Positions 6,560 to 12,401 of a DNA stretch of 12,635 bases are shown here, in pieces. The DNA lies in NCBI GenBank assembly GCA_031278755.1, contig JAITJV010000019.1, positions 1 through 12,635 on the forward strand, given 5' to 3'. The notes under the pieces were generated by a model. The model made no database searches and was not told the origin of the DNA. It saw only the letters and a list, made by a program, of their open reading frames with translations. This stretch comes from Treponema sp. GTDB taxonomy: Bacteria > Spirochaetota > Spirochaetia > Treponematales > Breznakiellaceae. The number at the start of each line of letters is the position of its first letter. Position 1 is the stretch's first letter. Made by a program: the position numbers and the translations under genes.

Positions 6560-6871
6560 ATGCCCTGGCGTTTAATTGGATTTATCGTGCTTTTCGGCAT
6601 CGTTCTGGTATTTATAGCCTTTAACCTGGGAAACACAAGCGACATTTCTTTTGGATTTAAGGTTTTTTCCGGCGTGCCGGTGTATTTTATCGTTTTTGCC
6701 TCGTTCATCTTAGGGCTGCTTTCCGCGGTGCCGTCCATTGTGTCGTCGAAATTCAGGAAAAAGGAAAAACCAAAAGAAGGGGGAAAGCCCCCCAAAGCCC
6801 CCAAAAAAGGCGAGGAGGCCGTCATTGAAGAATTACCGTCGGGAGAAGAAGGCCCCTATGGGATCAATTAG
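6560..6871 (+). CDS. LapA-domain (DUF1049) inner-membrane protein
   Basis: This 103-residue protein has membrane helices at about 4-23 and 40-62. The spacing and residues between them (FNLGNTSDISFGFKVFSGVPV...FILGLLSAV) match the LapA/DUF1049 domain. In proteobacteria that domain occurs in LapA proteins linked to lipopolysaccharide assembly; its function elsewhere is mostly unknown. The cytosolic tail (64-103) is lysine/proline-rich, then acidic. AAGGAGG at 6545-6551, 8 nt before the ATG, is the strongest ribosome binding site in the window and fixes the start. The 3' end overlaps the next gene by 14 nt. The domain assignment is fairly sure, but I leave the gene symbol blank because the role in this organism is not shown. 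Confidence 0.82.
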   Translation: MPWRLIGFIVLFGIVLVFIAFNLGNTSDISFGFKVFSGVPVYFIVFASFILGLLSAVPSIVSSKFRKKEKPKEGGKPPKAPKKGEEAVIEELPSGEEGPYGIN

Positions 6872-7808
6872 CCTTTTTCCCGGGAAGGCCGCGGCGGTTT
6901 TTTTGCTTTTAACCGCCGCCTTTCTTTACGGAGAACAGCCAACCGCCGGAAGTGAAATTCAAAATCTTGAAAAAATTCTGGGAAAATCCCCCGCGGGCGC
7001 GGAAAAACATGACGCCCTGGTTCATCTTGCCAGATTGTATGAACTTCTCGGGAATTTGGAAGCCGCGGCGGAAACCTGGCTCAAAGCGGCTTCGGCTGAA
7101 CCGGGGAAACGGGACGATGCGTCGCTTGTAAAGAGCGGCCGGTGTTTTGCCGCCATGGGGGAATGGGAAAAGGCCGAAACCGCAATCAGGCCGGCGCTTC
7201 TTTCAAGCCGCGGGGCGAACCTCGAAGCCCGCTATCTTGGCGCCCAGATCGAAGCGTTCAGGTCGGGGGATGTTTCCGCCCTGCAGGGCCTTCTGGAAGA
7301 TCCCGGGTTTTCAGGGCTGAAAGCGGCTATTTATTACACCCTCTGGCGCATCACCGGGGCCGAAACCTGGAAGGCCCCGCTCCTTTCCGAATATTCACGC
7401 AGCCCGGAAGGCCGCATTGCCGGCGCGTTTTCGGCGGGCGGCGCCGTGGGCGCCAGGCCTTCCGCGCTCTGGCTCCTCATGCCGGGCGGCGTTTCTCCTG
7501 AAGCGCGTCCGGCCGGGGTCCGGAATCCGGTTTCAGCCGTCCCGCCGGCCGCTCCGCCCCCCGCGGCGGCCGCTCCGGCGTCTCCGCGGAGCCGGGACGC
7601 GGCCCTGCAGACAGGGCTTTTCGGGCGGGAAGCGAACGCGCGGATTATGACCGGAAAACTTGAGGCCGCGGGCTTTTCATCTGTTGTAGTGCGGCGCAGC
7701 GTAAACGGGAACGACTACTGGGCCGTACAGGTGCCCTCAGGCGGGGATGTAAACGGAACCATCCTGCGTTTGAAAAACGCGGGGTTTGAATCTTTCCCCG
7801 TATATTGA
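6858..7808 (+). CDS. exported TPR-like protein with C-terminal SPOR domain
   Basis: This is a 316-residue protein. Residues 1-24 look like a signal peptide (KAAAVFLLLTAAFLYG), so the rest is probably periplasmic. Residues about 50-115 contain helical repeats of TPR type (ALVHLARLYELLGNLEAAAETWLKAASAEP; CFAAMGEWEKAETAI). A Pro/Ala-rich linker covers about 225-245. Residues 248-316 form a SPOR domain (LQTGLFGREANARIMTGKLEAAGFSSVVV...YWAVQVP...ILRLKNAGFESFPV). SPOR domains bind septal peptidoglycan stripped of stem peptides, so a role at the cell wall is likely. The ATG at 6858 is inside the preceding LapA-domain gene and is preceded by GGGAGAAGAAGG. A 9-bp inverted repeat (6891-6899/6911-6919) lies within the signal-peptide codons. 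Confidence 0.82.
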   Translation: MGSISLFPGKAAAVFLLLTAAFLYGEQPTAGSEIQNLEKILGKSPAGAEKHDALVHLARLYELLGNLEAAAETWLKAASAEPGKRDDASLVKSGRCFAAMGEWEKAETAIRPALLSSRGANLEARYLGAQIEAFRSGDVSALQGLLEDPGFSGLKAAIYYTLWRITGAETWKAPLLSEYSRSPEGRIAGAFSAGGAVGARPSALWLLMPGGVSPEARPAGVRNPVSAVPPAAPPPAAAAPASPRSRDAALQTGLFGREANARIMTGKLEAAGFSSVVVRRSVNGNDYWAVQVPSGGDVNGTILRLKNAGFESFPVY

Positions 7809-7809
7809 G

Positions 7810-7847
7810 TCCGTCTATAATGCAGACGAATTATGGACGGATTTCCT
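7810..7847 (+). terminator. probable intrinsic terminator after the SPOR gene
   Basis: The 12-bp stem 7810-7821 / 7830-7841 contains one G-T wobble and has an 8-nt loop (gcagacga). It begins two bases after the stop codon and is followed by TTTCCTT. The inner half is AT-rich and contains a perfect TATAAT at 7816-7821. A competing stem, CGTCT/AGACG (7812-7816 with 7824-7828), would exclude it. Confidence 0.55.
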
Positions 7848-7970
7848 TAAAAAACGCATTTTCGCGGCCTTTGGGTGAGAAAATGCAAGGGCCGTCCGCA
7901 GGCGGCCGGCTTTGCGGACAGGCGCTGTTTAAAGAAAAGCTCTGGAAACCTGAAGTTTTGGAAAAGCCCT
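7848..7970. other. structured non-coding gap before the GH3 gene
   Basis: No gene is recognised here. Two further perfect hairpin arms are present: GCATTTTC/GAAAATGC (7856-7863, 7879-7886) and GTCCGCA/TGCGGAC (7894-7900, 7913-7919). Repeat copy C follows. An in-frame GTG at 7875 could extend the downstream protein by 32 residues. That extension is basic, cysteine-containing and precedes a signal peptide, so I treat it as non-coding leader. Confidence 0.5.
7939..7969. repeat. intergenic palindromic repeat, copy C
   Basis: The sequence has a CTGAAGTTTT core (7950-7959) flanked by GCTCTGGAAAC and GGAAAAGCCC. It shares CTGAAGTTTT exactly with copy D at 12369-12401 and has a similar layout to copy A. 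Its internal pairing is imperfect. It ends two bases before the proposed GTG start of the GH3 gene and seems to supply its weak ribosome binding site (GGAAAAG, 7960-7966). Confidence 0.55.
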
Positions 7971-9188
7971 GTGTATAAACATTTTCTTCTTTTAGCCGCC
8001 GTTCTCTGTGTTCTTTTGGCCGGGAAAGCCGGGGCGGAAACCGCGATTGCCGCGGAAAGAGGGCTTCCGGACGCGCCTGACGGCTCCGCCGCCGATCGCG
8101 CCGCGTCTATTGCGGCGTCCCTTGACGACGGGCGTCTTGCCGCCCAGGTGATCCTCTCCGGCGTCGACGGAAACCGTTTCCTGAGCGGGGCGATGAAGGA
8201 TCTGTTCCGCGCGGTTCCTCCCGGCGGGATCATGCTTTTCAGGTACAATCTGGATGCGGAAAAAGCGCAGGTCAGAAATTTCCTTGCGGAATGCGCCGGC
8301 TTTGTCGCGGATGTTCAGCGTTCAGGCGTTCCGGAAACGGGCGGCGCTAAAACCGCGCCGGGCGTCCCCCCTTTCATGGCGGTGGATCACGAAGGCGGTT
8401 TTGTGCACCGTTTCGGTCCGGGGATTACCCGGCTCCCCGCCGCCGCGTACTGGCGGGAATATGCCGAAAAGAACGGCGCCGGGGCCGCCCTTGCCGCCCT
8501 TGAGGAAGCTGCTTTTAAATCGGGGGCCGAAATACGGGATCTTGGGATCACGGTGAATCTTGCCCCGGTAGCGGAGATGCTCAACGCCGAAAACCGATCT
8601 TTTCTGGGCGGCAGATCTTTCGGGGAAGATCCCCTGTTCGTCGAAGCCGCCGCCGCGGCTTTTATCCGGGGCATGGAACGGGCCGGTATTATCTGCACGG
8701 TAAAGCATTTTCCCGGCAATACGGGGATCGATCCGCATGAATCCGCCCAGACGTTGAGCGGCGGCGTTGAAACCCTCTCCGAAATGGTAAAACCTTTTTC
8801 GGGCCTTGTAAAAAATTACCATGTCCCCGCGATCATGGTTTCCCATGCCCTTGTTCCGGCCCTTGATCCAAACCGTATCGCGAGCCTTTCCCCCCTTGTC
8901 ATGGGGAAGTGGCTCAGGGAAGAACTTGGTTTTAACGGTATAATACTTTCGGATGATTTTTTCATGGGCGCGGCCGCCCAGGGGGGGAGGCCGGAGGACG
9001 CCGCCGCCGTTTCCCTTGCGGCCGGCGCGGATATGGTCATGGCCTGGCCCCTGAATTTGACGCGCGTGCACAGGGCAATACTGGCGGCTCTTGAAGACGG
9101 GAGGCTTTCCAGGGAAAAGCTCCGTGAATCGGCGGCAAGAATAATCGCCGAAAAAATACGGGCGGGCATCCTCGCGTCAAACGAGTAA
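7971..9188 (+). CDS. exported glycoside hydrolase family 3 protein (beta-N-acetylhexosaminidase / NagZ-like)
   Basis: This is a 405-residue protein from GTG. Residues 1-22 form a signal peptide (FLLLAAVLCVLLAGKAGA), so the enzyme is probably periplasmic. A single GH3 catalytic domain follows: GGIMLFRYN (85-93), AVDHEGGFVHRF (137-148), NLAPVAEML (196-204) and RSFGEDPLFV (215-224). Then come KHFPGN (245-250), MVSHALVPALDP (289-300) and LGFNGIILSDDFFMGA, where D328 is the likely nucleophile. The D-x-H pair D254-P-H256 probably corresponds to the NagZ acid/base dyad. NagZ enzymes remove N-acetylglucosamine from muropeptides, making this a likely peptidoglycan recycling or turnover enzyme, although classical NagZ is cytosolic. 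The start codon is uncertain; GTG at 7875 is the alternative. It is probably co-transcribed with rluA, 23 nt downstream. Confidence 0.88.
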   Translation: MYKHFLLLAAVLCVLLAGKAGAETAIAAERGLPDAPDGSAADRAASIAASLDDGRLAAQVILSGVDGNRFLSGAMKDLFRAVPPGGIMLFRYNLDAEKAQVRNFLAECAGFVADVQRSGVPETGGAKTAPGVPPFMAVDHEGGFVHRFGPGITRLPAAAYWREYAEKNGAGAALAALEEAAFKSGAEIRDLGITVNLAPVAEMLNAENRSFLGGRSFGEDPLFVEAAAAAFIRGMERAGIICTVKHFPGNTGIDPHESAQTLSGGVETLSEMVKPFSGLVKNYHVPAIMVSHALVPALDPNRIASLSPLVMGKWLREELGFNGIILSDDFFMGAAAQGGRPEDAAAVSLAAGADMVMAWPLNLTRVHRAILAALEDGRLSREKLRESAARIIAEKIRAGILASNE

Positions 9189-9211
9189 ACAGGCGGCGGA
9201 AATGGAAATAA

Positions 9212-9907
9212 ATGGAAATTATTTTTGAAAATAAAAGCTGCGTCGTGGTGAACAAGGCTTCAGGCGAATCCGCCGAACCGCTTCCACCCGGATCAGGCAT
9301 GATAGATCTTCCCCGCCTCCTCGCAGAACGCCCGGGGGTTTTTTTTGCCGTGCACCGCCTTGACGTTCCTGTTTCAGGCTGCGTTCTTTTCGCAAAAAAC
9401 AGAAAGGCCCTTTCCTTTCTGGGCAGGGCCTTTGCCGAACACTCTGCCGGCGCGGATAACGGCGTTAAAAAAATTTATTGGGCCGTCGTTGAAACGCCCG
9501 AAGGGGAAATTCCCCGGGACGGAGAATATGTCCACTGGATAGGATCCGGCGGAAAAAGTAAAAGCAAAGCCTTTAACAGCGAAGGCCCCGGACTAAAACG
9601 GGCCGTACTCCGCTGCCGCGCCGCGGGAAGGGGGGAGCGTTACCTTTTTCTGGAAATAGAACCGCTTACCGGCCGGCGCCACCAGATCCGCGCGCAGCTC
9701 GCCGCCCTCGGCCTTCATATCAAAGGGGACCTTAAATACGGCGCAAAACGGAGCGATCCCGGCGGCGGCATACATCTCCACGCGCGTTCCCTTTCGTTTC
9801 CCGATCCTATAGGCCGCGGCCTTATCACCGCCGCCGCCCCTCCCCCAACAGGCCCCGAAGGGTCCCCTGACCGCCTCTGGCGGGCGTTCGAAGAATGCGG
9901 CCCATAA
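9212..9907 (+). CDS. RluA-family RNA pseudouridine synthase
   Basis: This 231-residue cytosolic enzyme would isomerise uridine to pseudouridine in rRNA or tRNA. The catalytic motif is VHRLDVPVSG (47-56) with D51. The second family segment, PLTGRRHQIRAQLAALGLHIKGDLKYG, covers 151-177, and IHLHARSLSFPDP covers 187-199. No S4 RNA-binding domain precedes the catalytic domain, as in RluA, TruC and the short RluD-like enzymes. The exact target site cannot be told from sequence. The ATG lies in a 10-bp tandem duplication that also creates an out-of-frame ATG at 9202 opening an 8-codon reading frame. The gene follows the GH3 gene closely. Confidence 0.92.
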   Translation: MEIIFENKSCVVVNKASGESAEPLPPGSGMIDLPRLLAERPGVFFAVHRLDVPVSGCVLFAKNRKALSFLGRAFAEHSAGADNGVKKIYWAVVETPEGEIPRDGEYVHWIGSGGKSKSKAFNSEGPGLKRAVLRCRAAGRGERYLFLEIEPLTGRRHQIRAQLAALGLHIKGDLKYGAKRSDPGGGIHLHARSLSFPDPIGRGLITAAAPPPTGPEGSPDRLWRAFEECGP

Positions 9908-10965
9908 AACAACAGCCGCGCGGCAGAGTGTACAAACACGGTTTGCGGCGGGCTATGAAACCCTCAACACGAATAACAAGCCCGCCGGAGCTTCCCAACG
10001 GCCCGTTCGGGATGACAAATCCTGATTTAAGATGTATAAAAAGATCGGTTATGCGCAAAAGCCTCTACGACGAACCGGTACTGACCGCATTTATCAAGGT
10101 TTTCGGCTGTTCTTTTTTAAGAAAGACAGGCATAAACTGCGTCGGCAGCCAATTTTATCATTTTTTCTTCCGCCAGTACATGGCCGCGCTGCGGCCCGGC
10201 CGTATACCTGTTACTCCGGCGGATCATCCCCTGGACAAAAGAATTCCCTTTCTGCCTTCGTGGGCCGGCGTTTACCTTGACTTTGTCGGTTTCTGGGTAC
10301 GGGTCATCAGCTTTCTGGCCCATACGTTCGGATCCCATTCCAACAGGCCGATAAAATCCATCCTTGTCTCGATAAGTAAAATTTACGCTTCCGCCGCTGA
10401 AGTCTACAGCCGCAACCTTTCCACTACAGAGCGGCCTTTTTACATAACCCGCCCCCGTTTTTTTTTCATCCATCTTCTTGATCCCCATCTCCTGTGCATT
10501 CCGAGCCTTCATGTAATGGTGGTAATCAACGCCTTTATACAATTCAGGGATATAATGCGCGGTATGGGAAAAGAGGATGCATTTTCCTTTCAGATTGAAG
10601 AGCTGCGCCGGGGCGCCCTTGCAATTACCGAATCTCTCCTCTATGTTAAACAGCACAGCATCAACTGTGTCGCCGCGGCTATGTACGCCATGACGCGCCT
10701 TGACGAACGGCTCTTTCCCCCGGAGGAAGCGGAAGTTTTTGGTTCCCGGCTTTTCTCGGGTGAAGCCCTGGCGCCCGCCATGCCGAAAACGGGGCTCTCC
10801 GGTGAAGACGCCCCTGCAATACGCGGGCATATTCTTTCCCTGTACCGGCGTTTTGTTGAAGAGGGACGGAACGCAAAAACCTGGGACGCCCCGCTGCTTG
10901 ATTTTCTTCGCTCAGAGGCCGGGCGGAATAACGCCCGAAAAAACAAAGCCGGCAGCCGGCGTTAA
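9895..10965 (+). CDS. PAP2-superfamily-like membrane protein (start uncertain)
   Basis: This reading frame gives 356 residues from 9895, where it overlaps rluA by 13 nt. In-frame ATG codons at 9955, 10012 and 10051 give shorter forms, and 10051 (about 304 residues) is plausible because the first 50 residues are polar and nondescript. None of these starts has a clear Shine-Dalgarno. Numbered from 9895, features resembling PAP2/Aur1-type phosphatases are DKRIPFLPSWAGVYLDF (114-130), CIPSLHVMVV (201-210; PSxH motif) and LYVKQHSINCVAAAMY (249-264; third-motif histidine at 254). The Asp expected four residues after that His is Cys258, and the usual motif arginine is absent. Hydrophobic segments at about 122-145 and 188-212 suggest membrane attachment. 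The call is by motif only, and the catalytic status is doubtful. Confidence 0.55.
   Translation: MRPIKQQPRGRVYKHGLRRAMKPSTRITSPPELPNGPFGMTNPDLRCIKRSVMRKSLYDEPVLTAFIKVFGCSFLRKTGINCVGSQFYHFFFRQYMAALRPGRIPVTPADHPLDKRIPFLPSWAGVYLDFVGFWVRVISFLAHTFGSHSNRPIKSILVSISKIYASAAEVYSRNLSTTERPFYITRPRFFFIHLLDPHLLCIPSLHVMVVINAFIQFRDIMRGMGKEDAFSFQIEELRRGALAITESLLYVKQHSINCVAAAMYAMTRLDERLFPPEEAEVFGSRLFSGEALAPAMPKTGLSGEDAPAIRGHILSLYRRFVEEGRNAKTWDAPLLDFLRSEAGRNNARKNKAGSRR
10012..10040 (+). promoter_or_regulatory. possible promoter inside the PAP2-like gene's 5' part
   Basis: ATGACA (10012-10017) and TATAAA (10035-10040) are 17 nt apart, each one mismatch from consensus. Transcription would begin around 10047, only a few bases before the ATG at 10051. 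That would mean a nearly leaderless mRNA, or that the match is fortuitous. Confidence 0.25.
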
Positions 10966-10979
10966 CAAGGAGGCCTTTA

Positions 10980-12236
10980 ATGGCTGATATTCGGAAAGAC
11001 GGTGAGAAAGCAGCCGTATCACGCATAAAGGAATTCGGCGGGCGCGAAGCCTCGGTTCTTGAAAACGGAATGCTCCGCGTCATGATCGACGATTTTGGAG
11101 GAATGATCCCCGAACTGTCCGCGCCAAGGGGAAGGGGCCGCATCAACGCCCACTGGCTTCCATGGTTCCGCTCCAGTTCGGGCAAGCCCTTCGGAAAGGA
11201 AGAAGAAACATTCTGGAAGGCAAACCTCCTCTACAATATTGCGGGAAATTTTCCCTGCGCTCCGAATTTCGGCCCGCCCAACAGCGTGGACGGAATAGAA
11301 TTTCCGGCGCACGGCTGGACCGCCAACCGCGCCTGGAAGATGGTCAAGAACGGAATAGACGGTGAAAGCGGAGCGGCTTTTGCCGTTTCGGTTATGGAAA
11401 GCCCGGAAAAGGGAATGCCCCTCTCGTTCAAAAAAACCGACGTCCTTGTACCCGGTGAACCTGTTCATTACGCGGGCCTTGAAATTCATAACAACGGAAA
11501 CACGGACATTGAAATATGCTGCGCATGGCACAACACCCTTGGCGCTCCTTTTCTCCAGGCCGGCTGCCGCATATCCGGAGCGGCGGAAAAATGGATCACC
11601 GCGCCCGGGGGAGGCGAATTCGACGAAACGACGCGGCTTGTTTCCGGAGCGGAATTTGCCTCCCTCTCAGCCGCGCCCCTTTCGGGCGGAGGGACCGCCG
11701 ACATCTCGCTCGTTCCCGGCCCCATAGGATACACCGATTTTGCATGCGGGGTCATTCCTTCCCCGGCCCGCCTGGGCTGGTCGGCGCTGGTCAATCCCTG
11801 CCTTTCACTCGCATACGTCTGCTTTTTCCCGGGGCCCGCCGGGGCGGACGGCGATGATATTGTCCTCCGCTTTAACGAACTTTGGATGCAGTACGGCGGA
11901 AGGCTCTTTACTCCATGGGCCCCCTGCGAAGGCGGCTCCGATCTTACCTACTGCGTCGGTACGGAAAACGCGGCTTCGGCCTATGCCTGCGGCCTGGAAT
12001 ATTCACGGAAAACCAGGCGGCTTTTGGACGCGCCCGTTACCGTTGTTATCCCCGCGGGAAAAAGCCGGACCCTCCGTTACGGAACGCTCTTTGCGCCCTA
12101 CGACGGCGGGACGCTTGACGGCGGCGTAATCGCCGCGGAAGCGGAAGACGGGTCCCTTGTATGCGGGGGAAAAGAAGGAACCGCGCGTTTTGCGGCGGAC
12201 GCGGCATTCAGGGTCCTCAAGGGAATTAAGGCATAA
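10980..12236 (+). CDS. galactose mutarotase-like (aldose 1-epimerase superfamily) protein
   Basis: This is a 418-residue protein without a signal peptide. Features of the beta-sandwich mutarotase fold are visible: FPAHGWTANRAW (108-119) with H111, and GLEIHNNGNTDIEICCAWHNTLGAPF (166-191) with H184. These resemble the HG..R...W and H.x.F segments of aldose 1-epimerases. A family member would interconvert anomers or otherwise bind a free or phosphorylated sugar. The protein is longer than typical GalM (about 340 residues), and its specificity is unknown. AAGGAGG at 10967-10973, 6 nt before the ATG, fixes the start. It lies 14 nt after the PAP2-like gene and converges on a hexokinase-like gene. 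The superfamily call is moderate, and the substrate is unassigned. Confidence 0.62.
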   Translation: MADIRKDGEKAAVSRIKEFGGREASVLENGMLRVMIDDFGGMIPELSAPRGRGRINAHWLPWFRSSSGKPFGKEEETFWKANLLYNIAGNFPCAPNFGPPNSVDGIEFPAHGWTANRAWKMVKNGIDGESGAAFAVSVMESPEKGMPLSFKKTDVLVPGEPVHYAGLEIHNNGNTDIEICCAWHNTLGAPFLQAGCRISGAAEKWITAPGGGEFDETTRLVSGAEFASLSAAPLSGGGTADISLVPGPIGYTDFACGVIPSPARLGWSALVNPCLSLAYVCFFPGPAGADGDDIVLRFNELWMQYGGRLFTPWAPCEGGSDLTYCVGTENAASAYACGLEYSRKTRRLLDAPVTVVIPAGKSRTLRYGTLFAPYDGGTLDGGVIAAEAEDGSLVCGGKEGTARFAADAAFRVLKGIKA

Positions 12237-12238
12237 AA

Positions 12239-12272
12239 GAACCCCCGGAAACCCGCGGGTTTCCGGGGGTTC
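12239..12272. terminator. 17-bp perfect palindrome, probable bidirectional terminator
   Basis: GAACCCCCGGAAACCCG (12239-12255) is followed directly by its exact reverse complement (12256-12272). There is no unpaired loop in the ideal form; in practice the central CCCGCGGG would open slightly. It begins two bases after the mutarotase-like gene's stop. On the minus strand the stem is followed by TCTTTTAT, giving a better terminator for the hexokinase-like gene. On the plus strand no T-tract follows. Confidence 0.65.
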
Positions 12273-12286
12273 CGGCAAAACGCCGC

Positions 12287-12336
12287 GGGGCGGGAAAACG
12301 GCGGTTAAAACCGCTTCCAAAACTGAAGCCCGCCCC
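12287..12336. repeat. nested inverted repeats in the convergent gap
   Basis: GGGGCGGG (12287-12294) and CCCGCCCC (12329-12336) are perfect 8-bp arms. They enclose a second hairpin, GCGGTT-aa-AACCGC (12301-12314). The segment AAACTGAAG (12320-12328) also occurs in repeat copy D, 59 bases downstream. Confidence 0.5.
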
Positions 12337-12368
12337 TGACCCGGCGCGTAATTTTTTCCGGGGCAAGA

Positions 12369-12401
12369 GGCTGTTCGGAAACTGAAGTTTTTGGACGCCC
12401 C
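12369..12401. repeat. intergenic palindromic repeat, copy D
   Basis: The element reads GGCTGTTCGGAAAC, then TGAAG, then TTTTTGGACGCCCC. It ends directly against the stop codon of the minus-strand hexokinase-like gene. It shares TGTTCGGAAAC with copy B and CTGAAGTTTT with copy C, linking the two otherwise different copies. Pairing of the arms is imperfect (GGC/GCC outer, AAACT/AGTTT inner). Confidence 0.6.

Noticed and set aside
6738..6857. Possible frameshift fusion of the LapA-domain and SPOR genes at a run of six A residues (6803-6808)
   Set aside because: The SPOR frame is open upstream through this region, but joining the two would need a +1 shift. The codons there read AAA AAA GGC, not a -1 slippery heptamer, and the SPOR gene has its own ATG and signal peptide.
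7875..7970. In-frame N-terminal extension of the GH3 protein from GTG at 7875
   Set aside because: The 32 extra residues would sit in front of a signal peptide and would be encoded by hairpins and a copy of the intergenic repeat, so GTG at 7971 is preferred.
8322..9071. Long open frame on the minus strand opposite the GH3 gene (about 249 codons)
   Set aside because: It lies entirely within a gene with clear GH3 motifs, has no recognisable domain, and similar antisense frames occur opposite every gene here. The GC-rich codon bias explains them.
9908..10050. Hairpin arms GGCGGGCT/AGCCCGCC after rluA as a terminator
   Set aside because: The arms are about two dozen bases apart, no T-tract follows, and the region may be coding for the start of the PAP2-like protein.
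10117..10830. Minus-strand open frame opposite the PAP2-like gene (about 237 codons)
   Set aside because: I compared both strands because the plus-strand protein is not firmly identified. The plus frame shows ordered hydrophobic segments and PSxH/QHS motifs and fits the operon direction, whereas the antisense protein shows none.
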